A DNA stretch of 60,000 bases from Bolinopsis microptera. Its lineage: Eukaryota > Ctenophora > Tentaculata > Lobata > Bolinopsidae. The position numbers and the translations under genes are program-made. Shown here piece by piece: positions 21,233 to 31,774 of the stretch. How positions within the stretch are numbered: position 1 is the stretch's first letter; every line of letters begins with the position of its first letter. Location of the stretch: the NCBI RefSeq assembly GCF_026151205.1, contig NC_087082.1, forward strand, positions 12,807,865 to 12,867,864. Direction: 5' to 3'. The notes beneath the pieces are model-generated. The model was given only the letters and a program-made list of their open reading frames with translations, had not been told where the DNA came from and did not search any database.

Positions 21233-21375
21233 ACAGTTTTTAGAAATTACAATTATGGTACACAAATTTTGAAAATCCGAGCAAGTTTATTTTTTATCGT
21301 GCACCCCCCTAGTCTTATGAAAGAAAATCAAAAATCATGAACGGAAATGGCCTGGAGAATTAATTTATTTGGGTA

Positions 21376-21466
21376 TTACTGGGCCGTGCTTAGCCTGTCA
21401 TTCCGCGGCCGCCTAATCTCTAATTATGAACATGGTAGCCGGCTAGCCTGAAGTCCGGGGAGGTAA
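21376..21466 (+). mobile_element. Family D element, 9-bp target duplication ATTTGGGTA
   Basis: The 91-bp diverged copy runs TTACTGGGCCGTGCTTAGCC to CCGGGGAGGTAA, flanked by ATTTGGGTA on both sides. Confidence 0.9.
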
Positions 21467-21530
21467 ATTTGGGTAATGAGATCTTTTCAAATTCAAATCA
21501 ATTATGTGTTATGGAAATTATTACCTGGGG

Positions 21531-21560
21531 ACCCCAGGCTTTTATGTTCATAAACATAGC
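21531..21560 (-). mobile_element. Family D partial element
   Basis: Only TTACCTGGGGACCCCAGGCT and TTTATGTTCATAAACATAG remain. The GC-rich half is missing. Confidence 0.75.
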
Positions 21561-21669
21561 CCATGGCGTAATTGAACCCTCTAAAACGCGCAAATAGGCG
21601 CGTTTAAATATTCAAATTTTACAATCTAACTCAGCGCGCGGCTCTTGTAGTGCATACGTCACTTCTTTC

Positions 21670-22230
21670 TTATTGGTAGTTGGCGTGCACGTGATCTTTT
21701 GCGGGGCTGTAATAAATTGCCCAGCAGACCTTACCGGCTAGCAATATTACTACAGGGTGATCGCCTTTTCACAGCTCGTTGAACTCCGCGCGCGCTCGCT
21801 AGTTCATTGCATTTGCACGCTTCAAATGTTCCAAGAATGCAATTGTACCGCGTACCACGTGATACGATTCAGCCAATCAGAGAACAACAATCTGCAAAGT
21901 TAAAGCTGCGCAGTTTTATAAGGCCTAAAATATGACTTTTCGCAATAATTCAAAATCTACAGCGTTTTGAATTTTCCTCCTGGGGAGGAAACGTTATTTT
22001 TACAAGGCGAACATTTTGTTGAAAACCAGACGTTTCTATCTCTTTTACTTCCAAAGTTAGGCCCCTAACAGTAAGGTTTCCTGGGTGGTTCTGAACGATC
22101 ACGTGGATGCGAGTCATGTGCGCTCTAACATCCAATGAGCATTTGCACTTTTTTCAGGGCAATGGAGGTCGTAATTCACTCAGCCCGAATAAAGATTCGG
22201 CGGAATGACAGGCTGAGCGCCGCCCAGTAA
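21670..22230 (-). mobile_element. Unclassified repeat ending in a family D half-element
   Basis: Read in reverse, 22,230-22,080 matches 33,742-33,895 (family D start, then GCCCGAATAAAG, CATTGGATGT, CACGTGATCGTTCAGAACCA), and 21,682-21,712 matches 33,903-33,932 (GCAAAAGATCACGTGCACGC). The two copies share ends, but the 33-kb copy lacks the middle. A short shared frame (VTRIHVIVQN) is seen in both, but I would not call a gene. Confidence 0.55.
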
Positions 22231-22485
22231 GGAAATTAAGGAATACCATGTCATGTGATCTGGGGACCAAAGGCTGGTTAAAAATTTAAACTATTAAAGC
22301 TGCACGGGCGGAATGACAATCTGAGTTGTGAGTGCCGCGCCCCCGCCGGTCCGTCCAGTAAGCGGCAGTGAGCAGCAGTTGTATCACGTGGTGACCCTCA
22401 CTGTCGCTTCACTATAGTGTAGAGTTTCGACGATACAGGGGGAGCCGCGCACTCGTGCGTGGCGGGTCATACAACGTATGACAAA

Positions 22486-22625
22486 GCAGCAGTGAGCAGC
22501 AGTGAGCAGCAGTGAGCAGCAGTGAGCAGCAGTGAGCAGCAGTGAGCAGCAGTGAGCAGCAGTGAGCAGCAGTGAGCAGCAGTGAGCAGCAGTGAGCAGC
22601 AGTGAGCAGCAGTTAGCAGCAGTTT
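22486..22625. repeat. 10-bp microsatellite (AGTGAGCAGC)
   Basis: About 14 perfect units of AGTGAGCAGC, with a last unit changed to AGTTAGCAGC. Earlier single units occur at 22,365. Confidence 0.95.
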
Positions 22626-22779
22626 CTTTGCACTATAGTCATCCTTGTATTGAATAAAAAAGTGTTACAAAAAACCAGCGTTATTTTGCTGAAATCTGGG
22701 CTCAGCGTCGGGCTGTTTTCAAAAGCTCATAATAAATTGTATTAAAATGATGCAATCATAAAAACTTCTGGAATCTATG

Positions 22780-24748
22780 TGGACACGTTCATTTGAGTTT
22801 GAGGATATTGGTAAACAAAAATAATAGCGTTTTCGACAATAGTGGCTTAATTTTGACATCTATTAACCTAGCACGTTCAGAAGTTCTGAACATTAGCCAC
22901 GTAACCCATACTTCCATGTGCACTGCTCAGAAAGAAAATCTATTGTTGTTAAGCACTATAATATAGAAAACAATTATGTACATAATTGAAACAATTATGG
23001 CCCCTTATCGTGGGTAGAGTATGTGTCTTTATTGAATTGTCCTGATATTAAGCACTATAATATTTGAAATGTCACATTTTGTGTGACTTAGTTAACTGCA
23101 GTTGTCTAATTATCATTCCTTGGTCTGAAATATAGTAGATTAGGTCAATCTAATAATTATAATACAACATTGGTTAAAGGGCACAGATCGAACGGTTACA
23201 AGGCAATATTTGGGTAACTTTGTCACACTCAGAATACCATACCTCTATTCTACTGTGAGGTGCAGTAATCGACCGGGATTCCCGGCGCCGTGAAATCCCG
23301 GCACCGGGGGAGCTATTTCTTCCCGGCCCCGGCCCCGGCCAATTTTCGGCAACTTGGTCGTTTAGCTCCGGACAGTCTATGCAACGTCTATGCAACGTCC
23401 ATGCAACAACAGAAGAACCGTCTATGCAACGTCTATGCAACGTCCCTGCACAATGAACACTCTATGCACACTCCCTGCACGGTCAGTCTATGCAACGTCT
23501 ATGCAACGTCTATGCAACGTCTATGCAACGTCCCTGCACAGTACCATATGAACACCGGCTACTAGCCGGCTAGTAGCCACTTTTGTAATAACAGCTCCTC
23601 AACTTCACATTACCAACCGGCTACTAACCGGCACTTGAAAAGTGGTTTTTTTTTCAATTTTTGCCGGGAATTTGGCCGGGAATTTTTGATCGAAATCGGC
23701 CTAAAACTTTCATATAAATCTTAAAATGGATTTTCAATTTTGAAAGGATGATGTCCAGAGTGCCAACTTTCAACTGAAAAGTTCTAACTTGGCCGTGGAT
23801 TTATTAAATTCACGGCCCCGGCCAAATTCCAGAACGGCCAATTCCCAGCCCCGGCAAAATTTGGACATTCCCGGCCCCGGCCAAATCCTACCCCCGGTCG
23901 TTTACTGGTGAGGTGTCCTCAAAACCCTTTTAACTCATTATTTGATGGTTGATCTACCAATCATAGCCGTAAAATTGTTGTTTCGAATAGTTATCTAATG
24001 CAGGCACTTGGTTATTGGGAAATGAGGTTAATTCTGTCACAATATATGGAATTTTAAATTTTGGGCGAATTATTTATGTCTGATTTTGGTTTGAAAGGCG
24101 GGAAAACTTTATATGATGACAATGTGATGACAATGTAGTTGATGCAAGTTAAGATCAGTTGACGTTTATGTTTACATTGTGATGATACGAAATCGTAAAT
24201 AGGTTAAAAACAATGATAATAGAATGAAATAGTCTCCTATAATAACTCTTATAATAACTGATGTGACAAAGTAAACATGTCTTGCCCCTATTTTGAAGAT
24301 CTATATATTCTATAACTCTATTAGAATTCAACATTATTACAGAAAAAAATTGGTAGAATATTGTCCAGAACATCAGAGCTCAAGTTTGGCAATTTTAGGT
24401 AAAATTTTTCAAAGTCACTAAAAATGTGACAAAATGAACTTTTTCTGCCCCAACAATATCAAGATAGTGTGTTAAAATTGGCATAGGATGCTTTTTTGCC
24501 TAAATTAATCGATCCAAACTACGAAAAATATCTGTTAATCTGATGACGATTACCTAACTCATATAATAACTAATGTGACAAAGTAAATATTTCTTGCCCC
24601 TATTTTGAAGAACCATACCTCTATTAGAATACTATGTTATTTTATCATCAAAAAAATTTCAATAAACTAGTTATTTGCCAACTAGTTATTGTCGAAAACG
24701 CTATTATTTTTGTTGACCAATATCCTCAAACTCAAATGAACGTGTCCA
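22780..24748. mobile_element. Family G element, short copy (about 1.97 kb)
   Basis: Inverted ends read GGACACGTTCATTTGAGTTT followed by GAGGATATTGG, and the arms agree for about 60 bp (to CGTTTTCGACAATAG). Subterminal motifs of type GTGACAAARTRAAY followed by TTGCCCCTATTTTGAAGA recur at 24,261, 24,427 and 24,572. It has one unit of the TATA-bearing repeat that is arrayed in the 27-31 kb copy. No coding frame was found. Confidence 0.8.
23374..23540. repeat. 11-bp minisatellite (GTCTATGCAAC)
   Basis: Clusters of GTCTATGCAAC with GTCCCTGCAC variants lie inside the short G element. Flanking 23,282-23,350 and 23,810-23,900 hold CCCCGGCC-rich repeats. Confidence 0.85.
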
Positions 24749-25146
24749 TGTACAAATAACTTTTCCAAACGATAGCATAAAATATGAATTGTTTACAAAT
24801 ATCCGTGTATTTGATAAACGCAATAATATAGGACAAGTCAGAAACACGCCTACTCGCATACATTTAAAAATATAACTCGAGCCACCAATGGCGCAAAACA
24901 ACCAGTGAAAATGGAAATGGTGGCAAGAGTCTGTGGAACGCGCAGCAGGCCTATCACATGTGAGAAATGTTTGAGTCAGTTGACCTCGTTTTGCGCGTTG
25001 TTTTGTTTCCGTCAGAAACAAAACAACGCGTCAGAAATGTGTGTACGAGATTTCGTTAATATATACGCGATTTCGTCAATTTCGTCAATTCAACATGTTG
25101 CAAATTCCAAAGAGAGCTTATAATTTCTTTCCAACGCAAAGAAAAC

Positions 25147-25800
25147 ATTGAATATTTCCCTCGATCCAATCTTAACAAAAATTGTTAAGCTAACTTATAG
25201 ACTTACAAAGCTAAAGAAACTTTTGGAAAAAGTTGGAGCATATACAGTTATTAAACATTATGGCGAGATAGCTTAGTGGTTATAGCATCCGAGCGTTCAT
25301 CGGGAGGTCGTGGGTTCAATTCCCGCTCTCGGCACATCTCACCCTTACTTTTCACGAAAACGTACTACCTTACTGCCTTATTCCAGTGAGCTGCATGATT
25401 AGACTTCTGACCCAACCCAGTTAAAATATTAAACATTATGTTACACCTGGCTTCATGTCAAACTAAACTCAAAGCAACACCTTTTGCCTAATTTTCATTT
25501 CAGCTATATCAACTCCGATATCCACCAAGTTTCTTAACATAAAGTCTTATTAGAAGCTGCTTACAAATTTTCAAAATGATCCCATTCCAGGAACCAAAGA
25601 TATAACGAAATAATACAACGAAAATAAGTGAATTTCGTCAAATTACGCGAATTTAAAGCTCCAAAAGCCACGCGTTATTAATTATGGCACCAAGGTGAAA
25701 CTCACCAATCATTCCAAAAAGGTATGACAAATTTGGTAATGTGAAAAGCTCACATTCTCAAGAAAACAGTGGTACAAAAATTGCGAGGTTTGTCTTACCC
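25147..25800 (+). mobile_element. Family F-related diverged copy interrupted by a SINE
   Basis: Segments such as ATATCAACTCCGATATCCAC and AATTACGCGA and GGTATGACAAATTTGGTAAT match 20,100-20,600 in order, with many substitutions. The SINE at 25,263-25,426 interrupts it at ATTAAACATTATG. Confidence 0.7.
25263..25426 (+). mobile_element. tRNA-derived SINE with 14-bp target duplication
   Basis: The head has an A-box-like TAGCTTAGTGGTTATAGCA and a B-box GGTTCAATTCC. The TCCGA/TCGGG stem fits an anticodon arm, but the loop lacks U33, so it is not a functional tRNA. A body of about 90 bp and a short GTTAAAA tail follow. TATTAAACATTATG flanks both sides (25,249-25,262 and 25,427-25,440). Transcription by RNA polymerase III is inferred from the boxes. 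Confidence 0.8.
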
Positions 25801-27034
25801 AGGCTGATAGTGTTTATAAACATTGATTGAAGCTGCGGCGGAATGACAAGCTGCATGCAGCGTGTGGAACTGAAAGTTTTGTAAAATTTCATTCCTTCAA
25901 TCACCTTTTTTTCACTCCAAAGTTTTGAGACACATTTGGTTTAATAATGAAAGTGCTTTCCTAAAATTTTAAATTGATTGTTAAAAACTAAGCTGAGTTA
26001 GACCATTTTAAGATCTGACAGATACATGATCCCAGCACCCTCTATATTCAATGAAATGTTTACGAAACTTTCAGGAAATCTAAGTTTGACCCAGTTTTTG
26101 AGCAATTCTGACACGAATCACGTGAGTTATTAAAGGATTGCTTGTGGTTACCTTAGTCGGTAATATTATGGTGGGGAAAATTATGGGTGTTTAAAATATG
26201 GACTGCTATAAATATTCTTCTTTGGCCTGAAAAGAACCAAATTTGACCCCCACACTTATAACTGCGAAAATATTGATCAAATTTTTTTCGCAATTATAAC
26301 CACATTCGCAATTATAACCACATTGCCGCTTTCACACCAAATTTAATATTTTTTCATTAGATAACCGATCCCTATCAGATTTTTTTAATTTTTTTTTGGT
26401 GCAACACTTACTGACTTTGATAAAAGGCTCTTTTCCTTTATATTTTGTTCAGCAAGGTGACAAGGGAAAATACTTCAATTTGAATAAACCGTTAAGAATT
26501 GTAATTACAATATCTCAGTGTTCCTCAAATACTATGTCAATAATTCGAATAGCCTAGTTCTTTAACTGTAAACATTAACTGTAAACGTCTGCTGTATTCA
26601 AACCAAAAAGTGTCCTGCCATCCAACAGGCCCACTCTTGAATATCCTTAGATAGTATAAACAATCTCCCACTCGTTTTAGCAATCCCTAAACAAATCCCA
26701 AACTATCCTCCTTGTAACCAAAACAGAGGTGTTAAAATGCACCCTCTGATAATCAAAACAGAGATGTTAAAATGAACTCTCTGCTCCCCAAAACTCCCTG
26801 CTCTAAGCAATTCCTAAACTATCCTCTTTGTAACCAGAACAGAGGTGCTAAAATGCACCCTCTGATAATCAAAACTGAGATGTTAAAATGAACTCTCTGT
26901 TCCCCAAAACAGAGGTGTTAAACTGAACTCTCTGCACTACCCTGCTGTACTAAATGTCGTACACTAATAAATGCCCTAAAATACTACGGTAAAATACTGT
27001 TTAATGTCTAGTACTAAAACTGCTAAAACGAGTA
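25800..27034. other. Gene-less repeat-rich stretch
   Basis: No gene seen. At 26,145-26,260 it matches 32,040-32,142 in part (CTTAGTCGGTAATATTA, ATATGGACTG.TATAAATAT, GGCC.GAAAAG.ACCAAAT), a dispersed repeat. At 26,700-26,935 there are irregular repeats of AGAGGTGTTAAAATGCACCC and AACAGAGATGTTAAAATGAA. Confidence 0.5.
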
Positions 27035-27613
27035 TATGGACACGTTCATTGAAGTTTGAGGATATTGGTAAATTTCTAAAATAGCGTTTTCGACGATAGT
27101 GGCTTAATTTTAGCATCTATCAATCTAGCGTGTTCATAAGTTCTGAACATTAGCCACGTGACCCATACTCCCATATGCACTGCCTCAGAAATAAAATGTA
27201 TTGCTTTTAGGCACTATAATGTAAAAAATGTCACATTTTTTTTGACATTGTTTACCATAGCTGCCCAATTATCATTCCTTGGTCTGAAATATAGTAGATT
27301 AGGTCAATCTAACAATTATGATACAACATTGGTTAAATGGCACGGATCGAACAGCTTTAAGGCAATATTTCGTACACTTTGTCACACTCAGAATACGAGA
27401 CCTCTTTTCTACTGTGAGGTGTCCTCAAAACCCTTTCAACTCATTATTTGATGGTTCTTCTGCCAATCATAGCCCTAAAATATTTTGTTTTGAAAAGTTA
27501 GCAAATACATGCACTTGGTTATTGGGAAATGATGTAAATTCTGTCACATTATATGGAATTTGAAATTCTGGGTGAATTTCCGAAATCATTTATATCTGAT
27601 TTTGGTTTGGAAG

Positions 27614-28065
27614 GCGGGAAAACTCTATATAAGGACGATACACGGATACAGTTGATTCAAGTATAGGGCAGTTGATGTAAACATCGTCACAAAATGATAC
27701 GACATCGTAAATAGGTTACATTTTGCGGGGAAAATCTATATAAGGACGATACACGGATACAGTTTATTCAAGTATAGGGCAGTTGTTGTAAACATCGTCA
27801 CAAAATGATACGACATCGTAAATAGGTTACATTTTGCGGGAAAACTCTATAAGTCTATATATAAGGACGATACACGGATACAGTTGATTCAAGTATAGGG
27901 CAGTTGATGTAAACATCGTCACAAAATGATACGACATCGTAAATAAGTTAAATTTTGCGGGAAAACTCTATATAAGGACGATACACGGATACAGTTGATT
28001 CAAGTATAGGGCAGTCGATGTAAACATCGTCACAAAATGACATCGTAAATAGGTTAAATTTGGAA
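27614..28065 (+). repeat. Four tandem 111-121 bp units, each with a TATA-box-like core
   Basis: Units start GCGGGAAAACTCTATATAAG at about 27,614, 27,725, 27,836 and 27,957. Each continues with GGACGATACACGGATACAGT, then AGTATAGGGCAGT and CATCGTCACAAAATGATACG. The third unit has a small insertion doubling TCTATA. The single unit in the short G copy is at about 24,095-24,200. Confidence 0.85.
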
Positions 28066-28189
28066 AAAATGATTATAGAATGAAATAGTCTGTGGTTAAC
28101 ATATAACATACATTATAAAATGGGCAGGGGTTGTTATATTTCCTGTATCTCTGTATTAATCATTTCGGACTGTAATTAGGACTGTTCAC

Positions 28190-29200
28190 GTGAAAGAAAT
28201 TGTATCTAAATTTTACAATGACATACTCGTATGTGACGAAATTTACATTTCTTGACCCTATTTTGAAGAACCATACCTCGGTTAGAATTCAATGTTCTTC
28301 CAGGAATTATTAGTTGGTTATTGTTTAGCAAATTAGAACTCAAGTTTAACAATGCTGAGTTTAATTTTACTAAGTTACTGAAATGTGACGAAATTTACTT
28401 TTCCTGCCCCAACAGTATAATTTCAATGTGATGAAAAATTGGCATGGGTTTCTATATTTCCTGTATAAATCCATTCTAACTATGATAAGGACTAATGATA
28501 TGAAAGAAAATCTATCTAAATTTTAAAATGACGTATGTGACGAAATTTACATTTCTTGCCCCTATTTTGAAGAACCATACCTCGGTTAAAATTCAATTTT
28601 CTTCCAGGAATTATTGGTTGGTTATTGTTCAGCAAATTAGAACTCAAGTTTAACAATGCTGAGTTTAATTTTACTAAATTACTGAAATGTGACGAAATTC
28701 ACTTTTCCTGCCCCAACAGTATAGTTTCAATGTGATGAAAAATTGGCATGGGTTTCTACATTTCTTGTATAAATCCATTCCGACTATAATAAGGACTATT
28801 GGTATGAAAGAAAATCTATCTACATTTTAAATTACGTATGTGACGAAATTTACATTTCTTGCCCCTATTTTAAAGAACCATACCTCAGTTAAAATTCAAT
28901 TTTCTTCCAGGAATTATTGGTTGGTTATTGTTCAGCAAATTAGAACTCAAGTTTAACAATGTTGAGTTTAATTTTACTAAGTTACTGAAATGTGACCAAA
29001 TTTACTTTTCCTGCCCCAACAGTATAATATCAATGTGACGAAAAATTGGCATGGGTTTCTATATTTCCTGTGTAAATCCATTCTAACTATAATAAGGACT
29101 GTTGATACGAAAGAAAATCTATCTAACTAATGCAAGGGCTGATGTGACGAAATTTACATTTCTTGCCCCCTATTTTGAAGAATCATACCTCGAATAGGAT
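28190..29200. repeat. Tandem 304-bp subterminal repeats, about 3.3 copies
   Basis: GTGACGAAATTTACATTTCT begins at 28,233, 28,537, 28,840 and 29,144, spaced 303-304 bp. Each unit also carries a second, shorter GTGACGAAATTYAC motif about 150 bp downstream. Confidence 0.9.
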
Positions 29201-29830
29201 ATAATTTTACTTTATCACCATACCTATGTCGATAAACTAGTTATTTTGCCAACAAATAGCAAATAAAGTTATCATAATTTTTTGTGACGAAATTTACAAA
29301 TTTGTACCATGTTCAGGTGTTGAAATTTTGCCAATGTTAACATATCACTGCCATATAATAATTTATATGACCGGTGTGTGGTTGAAATATTGTTAATTGA
29401 TCCATAGTACGTAATATATGGTGTTTAAGTTGGTATACTAATATTTACTCAATTTCACACATGTTGAGATATCATACAAATGTATGTGACAAAGTTTACC
29501 CATTTCTGCCTTCTGTATTTGTATTTGCCTATAACAATGAAATATGTAAACAATTCAAAACACATTCAGCTCACAAAATTAATCCTAGACTATTCGGCAT
29601 TTCTTGTCAGGATGTCATAAACATCCCTCATATAAATTTCTTAAATGTGTGACAGAGTTTACATGGTGCTACCATTTAACGAAAAAAGTCGCTAAATATG
29701 TAGATAATAGTCATAGTCATATGCAACTATCCTATAAATTTGAAATTCAAAAATTTGGTCAAACACGGCAACAAGGGGTCCATATAAACTCTGTCACGTT
29801 TTTTAAGCGGCAGGTGTTCAGAAATCCAAT

Positions 29831-30576
29831 GTGTTACGTAAAGGAACGCTCAACAAGCCTCAGATCACCAAGGCTATACTGTGTGATTGGATGGAAACTT
29901 TTATCGACATTCTCGACAGTTATTGTTCACCGCTGTTGTTTTCAGCCACCAAACTACAAGATGAAATCGACCAACTGAAGGACGAAAAGATTGCAGATCA
30001 GAACACTGTGATTAAACTGCAAGGACAATTGCTTGAGAAGAAAGTGAAGATTTGACCTCTGTTCAGACGACAGTGAAAAGCGAACTCAAAGCCTGGTCGT
30101 CAGTTGTGAAGAATTCATGCAGCAAGGCGCTAGCGCCTAAGAAAATGAAAGCTGCTCTGAAAAGTGCCTCCGAGGAAGAGGATCGTAGTCAAAATCTGGT
30201 CATCTACGGTCTACCAGAAAAGAGTGAAGAAATCCTGGAAAAGAGAGTGCTTGAGGTACTAGAAAACATAGATGAGAAACCTCGAATCGTTTCTTGCTGT
30301 AGGATGGGGAGAACTGTATCAGATGGAGGACCAGCCGTTAAACCTATCAAGTTCACTCTTAGCGGCTCAGATCATGTGCGGCGAGTGTTGAGCAAAGCGA
30401 GAAAACTAAGAGAAGTGGAGGGGTATGACTCAGTGTACATCAGCCCCGACCGATCAGCCGAGCAGAGAGCTGCCTTCAGGAAGTTAGTTCTTGAAGTTAA
30501 GCAGAAAACGGGAATTGGAGCCTAAGCGAGTTCATGTTATAAGGAACAATAAGATCGTAAGCTCCGAGAAGGACTG
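29831..30576 (+). pseudogene. L1-type ORF1-like RNA-binding protein, two frameshifts
   Basis: The first part has a coiled-coil-prone stretch (LQDEIDQLKDEKIADQ). The second has an RRM-like region (SQNLVIYGLPEKSEEILE) and then VYISPDRSAEQRAAF, the pattern of non-LTR ORF1 proteins. One frameshift at about 30,050 separates the two, and one at about 30,520 separates the C-terminal RVHVIRNNKIVSSEKD, ending at the TGA near 30,576. ORF1 proteins coat retrotransposon RNA. No ORF2 follows: only about 200 bp of non-coding sequence and an A-rich tail. Confidence 0.65.
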
Positions 30577-30769
30577 ATGGGATATGATTTTTTATCAACA
30601 TATTATTTGATTGATTTTCATTTACCAGGGACTAGGCTTGTGCGGTGTGGTTTCGACTACAATTTTACTGCGTTCTGGTTTCCCTTTGAAATTTGCATAC
30701 ATCTGTCCTTTAGAGATAGCAATCAGTTATATCTCGATTTTATTTTGCGCCACATGTTATATTGTATGT

Positions 30770-30823
30770 AAAAAAATTAAAAAAATAAAAAAAAAAATAA
30801 AAAAAAAAAAAAAAAAAATTTTG
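30770..30823 (+). repeat. A-rich tail behind the ORF1-like gene
   Basis: A-runs interrupted by single T bases end in about 20 consecutive A. The position fits the 3' end of a polyadenylated retrocopy, but I could not find its target duplication. Confidence 0.7.
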
Positions 30824-31622
30824 AAAAGATTTTCATTATAGTGTGACAAAGTTTACAACTCACTGCCGGCCGCGTTTAAGCGATATCTTATCGTCTGATA
30901 AAGATATCGTTATGCGACAAAGTTTATCTAGAGGATGAAACGATTATCCTAACCATTGAGGGTTTATATAGTTTTATAGTGTGACACATTTTACATCATC
31001 GTGCCATTTAGTAGGGTCACTAATATTTACCAATATCCTCAAACTTCAATGAACGTGTCCATATAACAACTTGACTCTTGCGAGCAAGCGACCCATGAGA
31101 ACGATGGGTCCTACTGAAGCCCAGCTGATTTGCATCGAGTCCACTATTCCAGGACGAACCTGCTGGTACCATTGCTGAGCAATGGCAGTTGGGTTGGGGG
31201 CGCCCCTCCTAATAATGACTGCCGTAGATCCCGGGGATTGCATACTTATATTTGATATGCGTTTATACTCACTCTTTGCTAAGCCATTAATCTTACACAC
31301 AACCACAAGTCGATGCCGAGGAGTTAATGTTTTGGTGTATCTAGTGTAACTGGTATATATTGGTGACGTGCACAAGGCTTAGTAAGGTATTTGCTCGTCT
31401 TATCGGATGTAACGGCAATGTGTACACGTTATTATATATATTGTGTGTATTGTGTGTTTGTTGCAATTGGGGTACGTTAATTGGAAGCGTCGTCACGCTT
31501 TCTACTCACATACACCCGCCTCCGAGAGAATTATTCTTAGAACTAAGTGTAGTTTTCGATTTGTTGTAATTGGTGTGGTTTACTCTGCTGTTTCCACACA
31601 GCAGGGGGGTGGGATTAATGAT

Positions 31623-31774
31623 GCAGTGCTGGGGCTCGAACCAGCGATCTAACGATTGCTGGCCGCGCTGCCCGACACTACACCACCAAGCCCAAGGCTA
31701 GTGGCAGAGTCGGGAATCGAACCTGGCACCTCAAGCAATGCCAGGCGGAGTTACCAACTGAGCCACCAGCTCCC
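31623..31774 (-). mobile_element. Two tandem tRNA-like units (twin-headed SINE candidate)
   Basis: On the minus strand the first unit (31,774-31,697) has A-box GTGGCTCAGTTGG and B-box GGTTCGATTCC, and the second (31,695-31,623) has GTGGTGTAGTGTCGG and GGTTCGAGCCC. The stems are imperfect (mismatched T-arm in the first, shifted T-arm in the second), so neither is a credible functional tRNA. The whole looks like a dimeric tRNA-derived SINE. Its body and ends were not resolved. Confidence 0.6.

Larger units (their letters stand above)
19876..21311 (+). mobile_element. Family F older copy (hAT-like) split by three later insertions
   Basis: The left end AGGCCGTGCGCCATCG and the right end GTGCACCCCCCTA are family F termini. 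GTCTTATT and GTCTTATG flank it, an 8-bp duplication with one change. Inside lie a younger F copy (20,048-20,642), an E element (20,976-21,095) and a D element (21,144-21,232), each with its own target duplication. Subtracting them leaves about 630 bp, the size of the intact F copies. Confidence 0.8.
27035..31063. mobile_element. Family G element, long copy (about 4.03 kb)
   Basis: The inverted ends ATATGGACACGTTCATTGAA, then GTTTGAGGATATTGGTAAA, match the 22.8-24.7 kb copy. Inside, in order, are four TATA-bearing units (27,614-28,065), three 304-bp units (28,190-29,200), an L1-ORF1-like pseudogene with a poly(A) stretch, and subterminal motifs. A motif close to TGTGACGAAATTTAC occurs at least a dozen times. 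No transposase is seen. Confidence 0.75.

Noticed and set aside
21950-22135. A conserved small protein sharing VTRIHVIVQN with 33,800-34,033
   Set aside because: The DNA between the two copies is conserved equally inside and outside the frame, so a shared repeat is the simpler reading.
22486-23540. CRISPR-like array
   Set aside because: The 10-bp and 11-bp repeats are contiguous without spacers, so they are micro- and minisatellites in eukaryotic DNA.
25262-25335. A functional tRNA gene
   Set aside because: The anticodon loop lacks U33, the acceptor stem does not pair well, and the unit sits inside a SINE with target duplications.
31046-31375. A 109-residue minus-strand frame next to the G element
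   Set aside because: No recognisable motif, and it starts inside the element terminus. Too weak to call.
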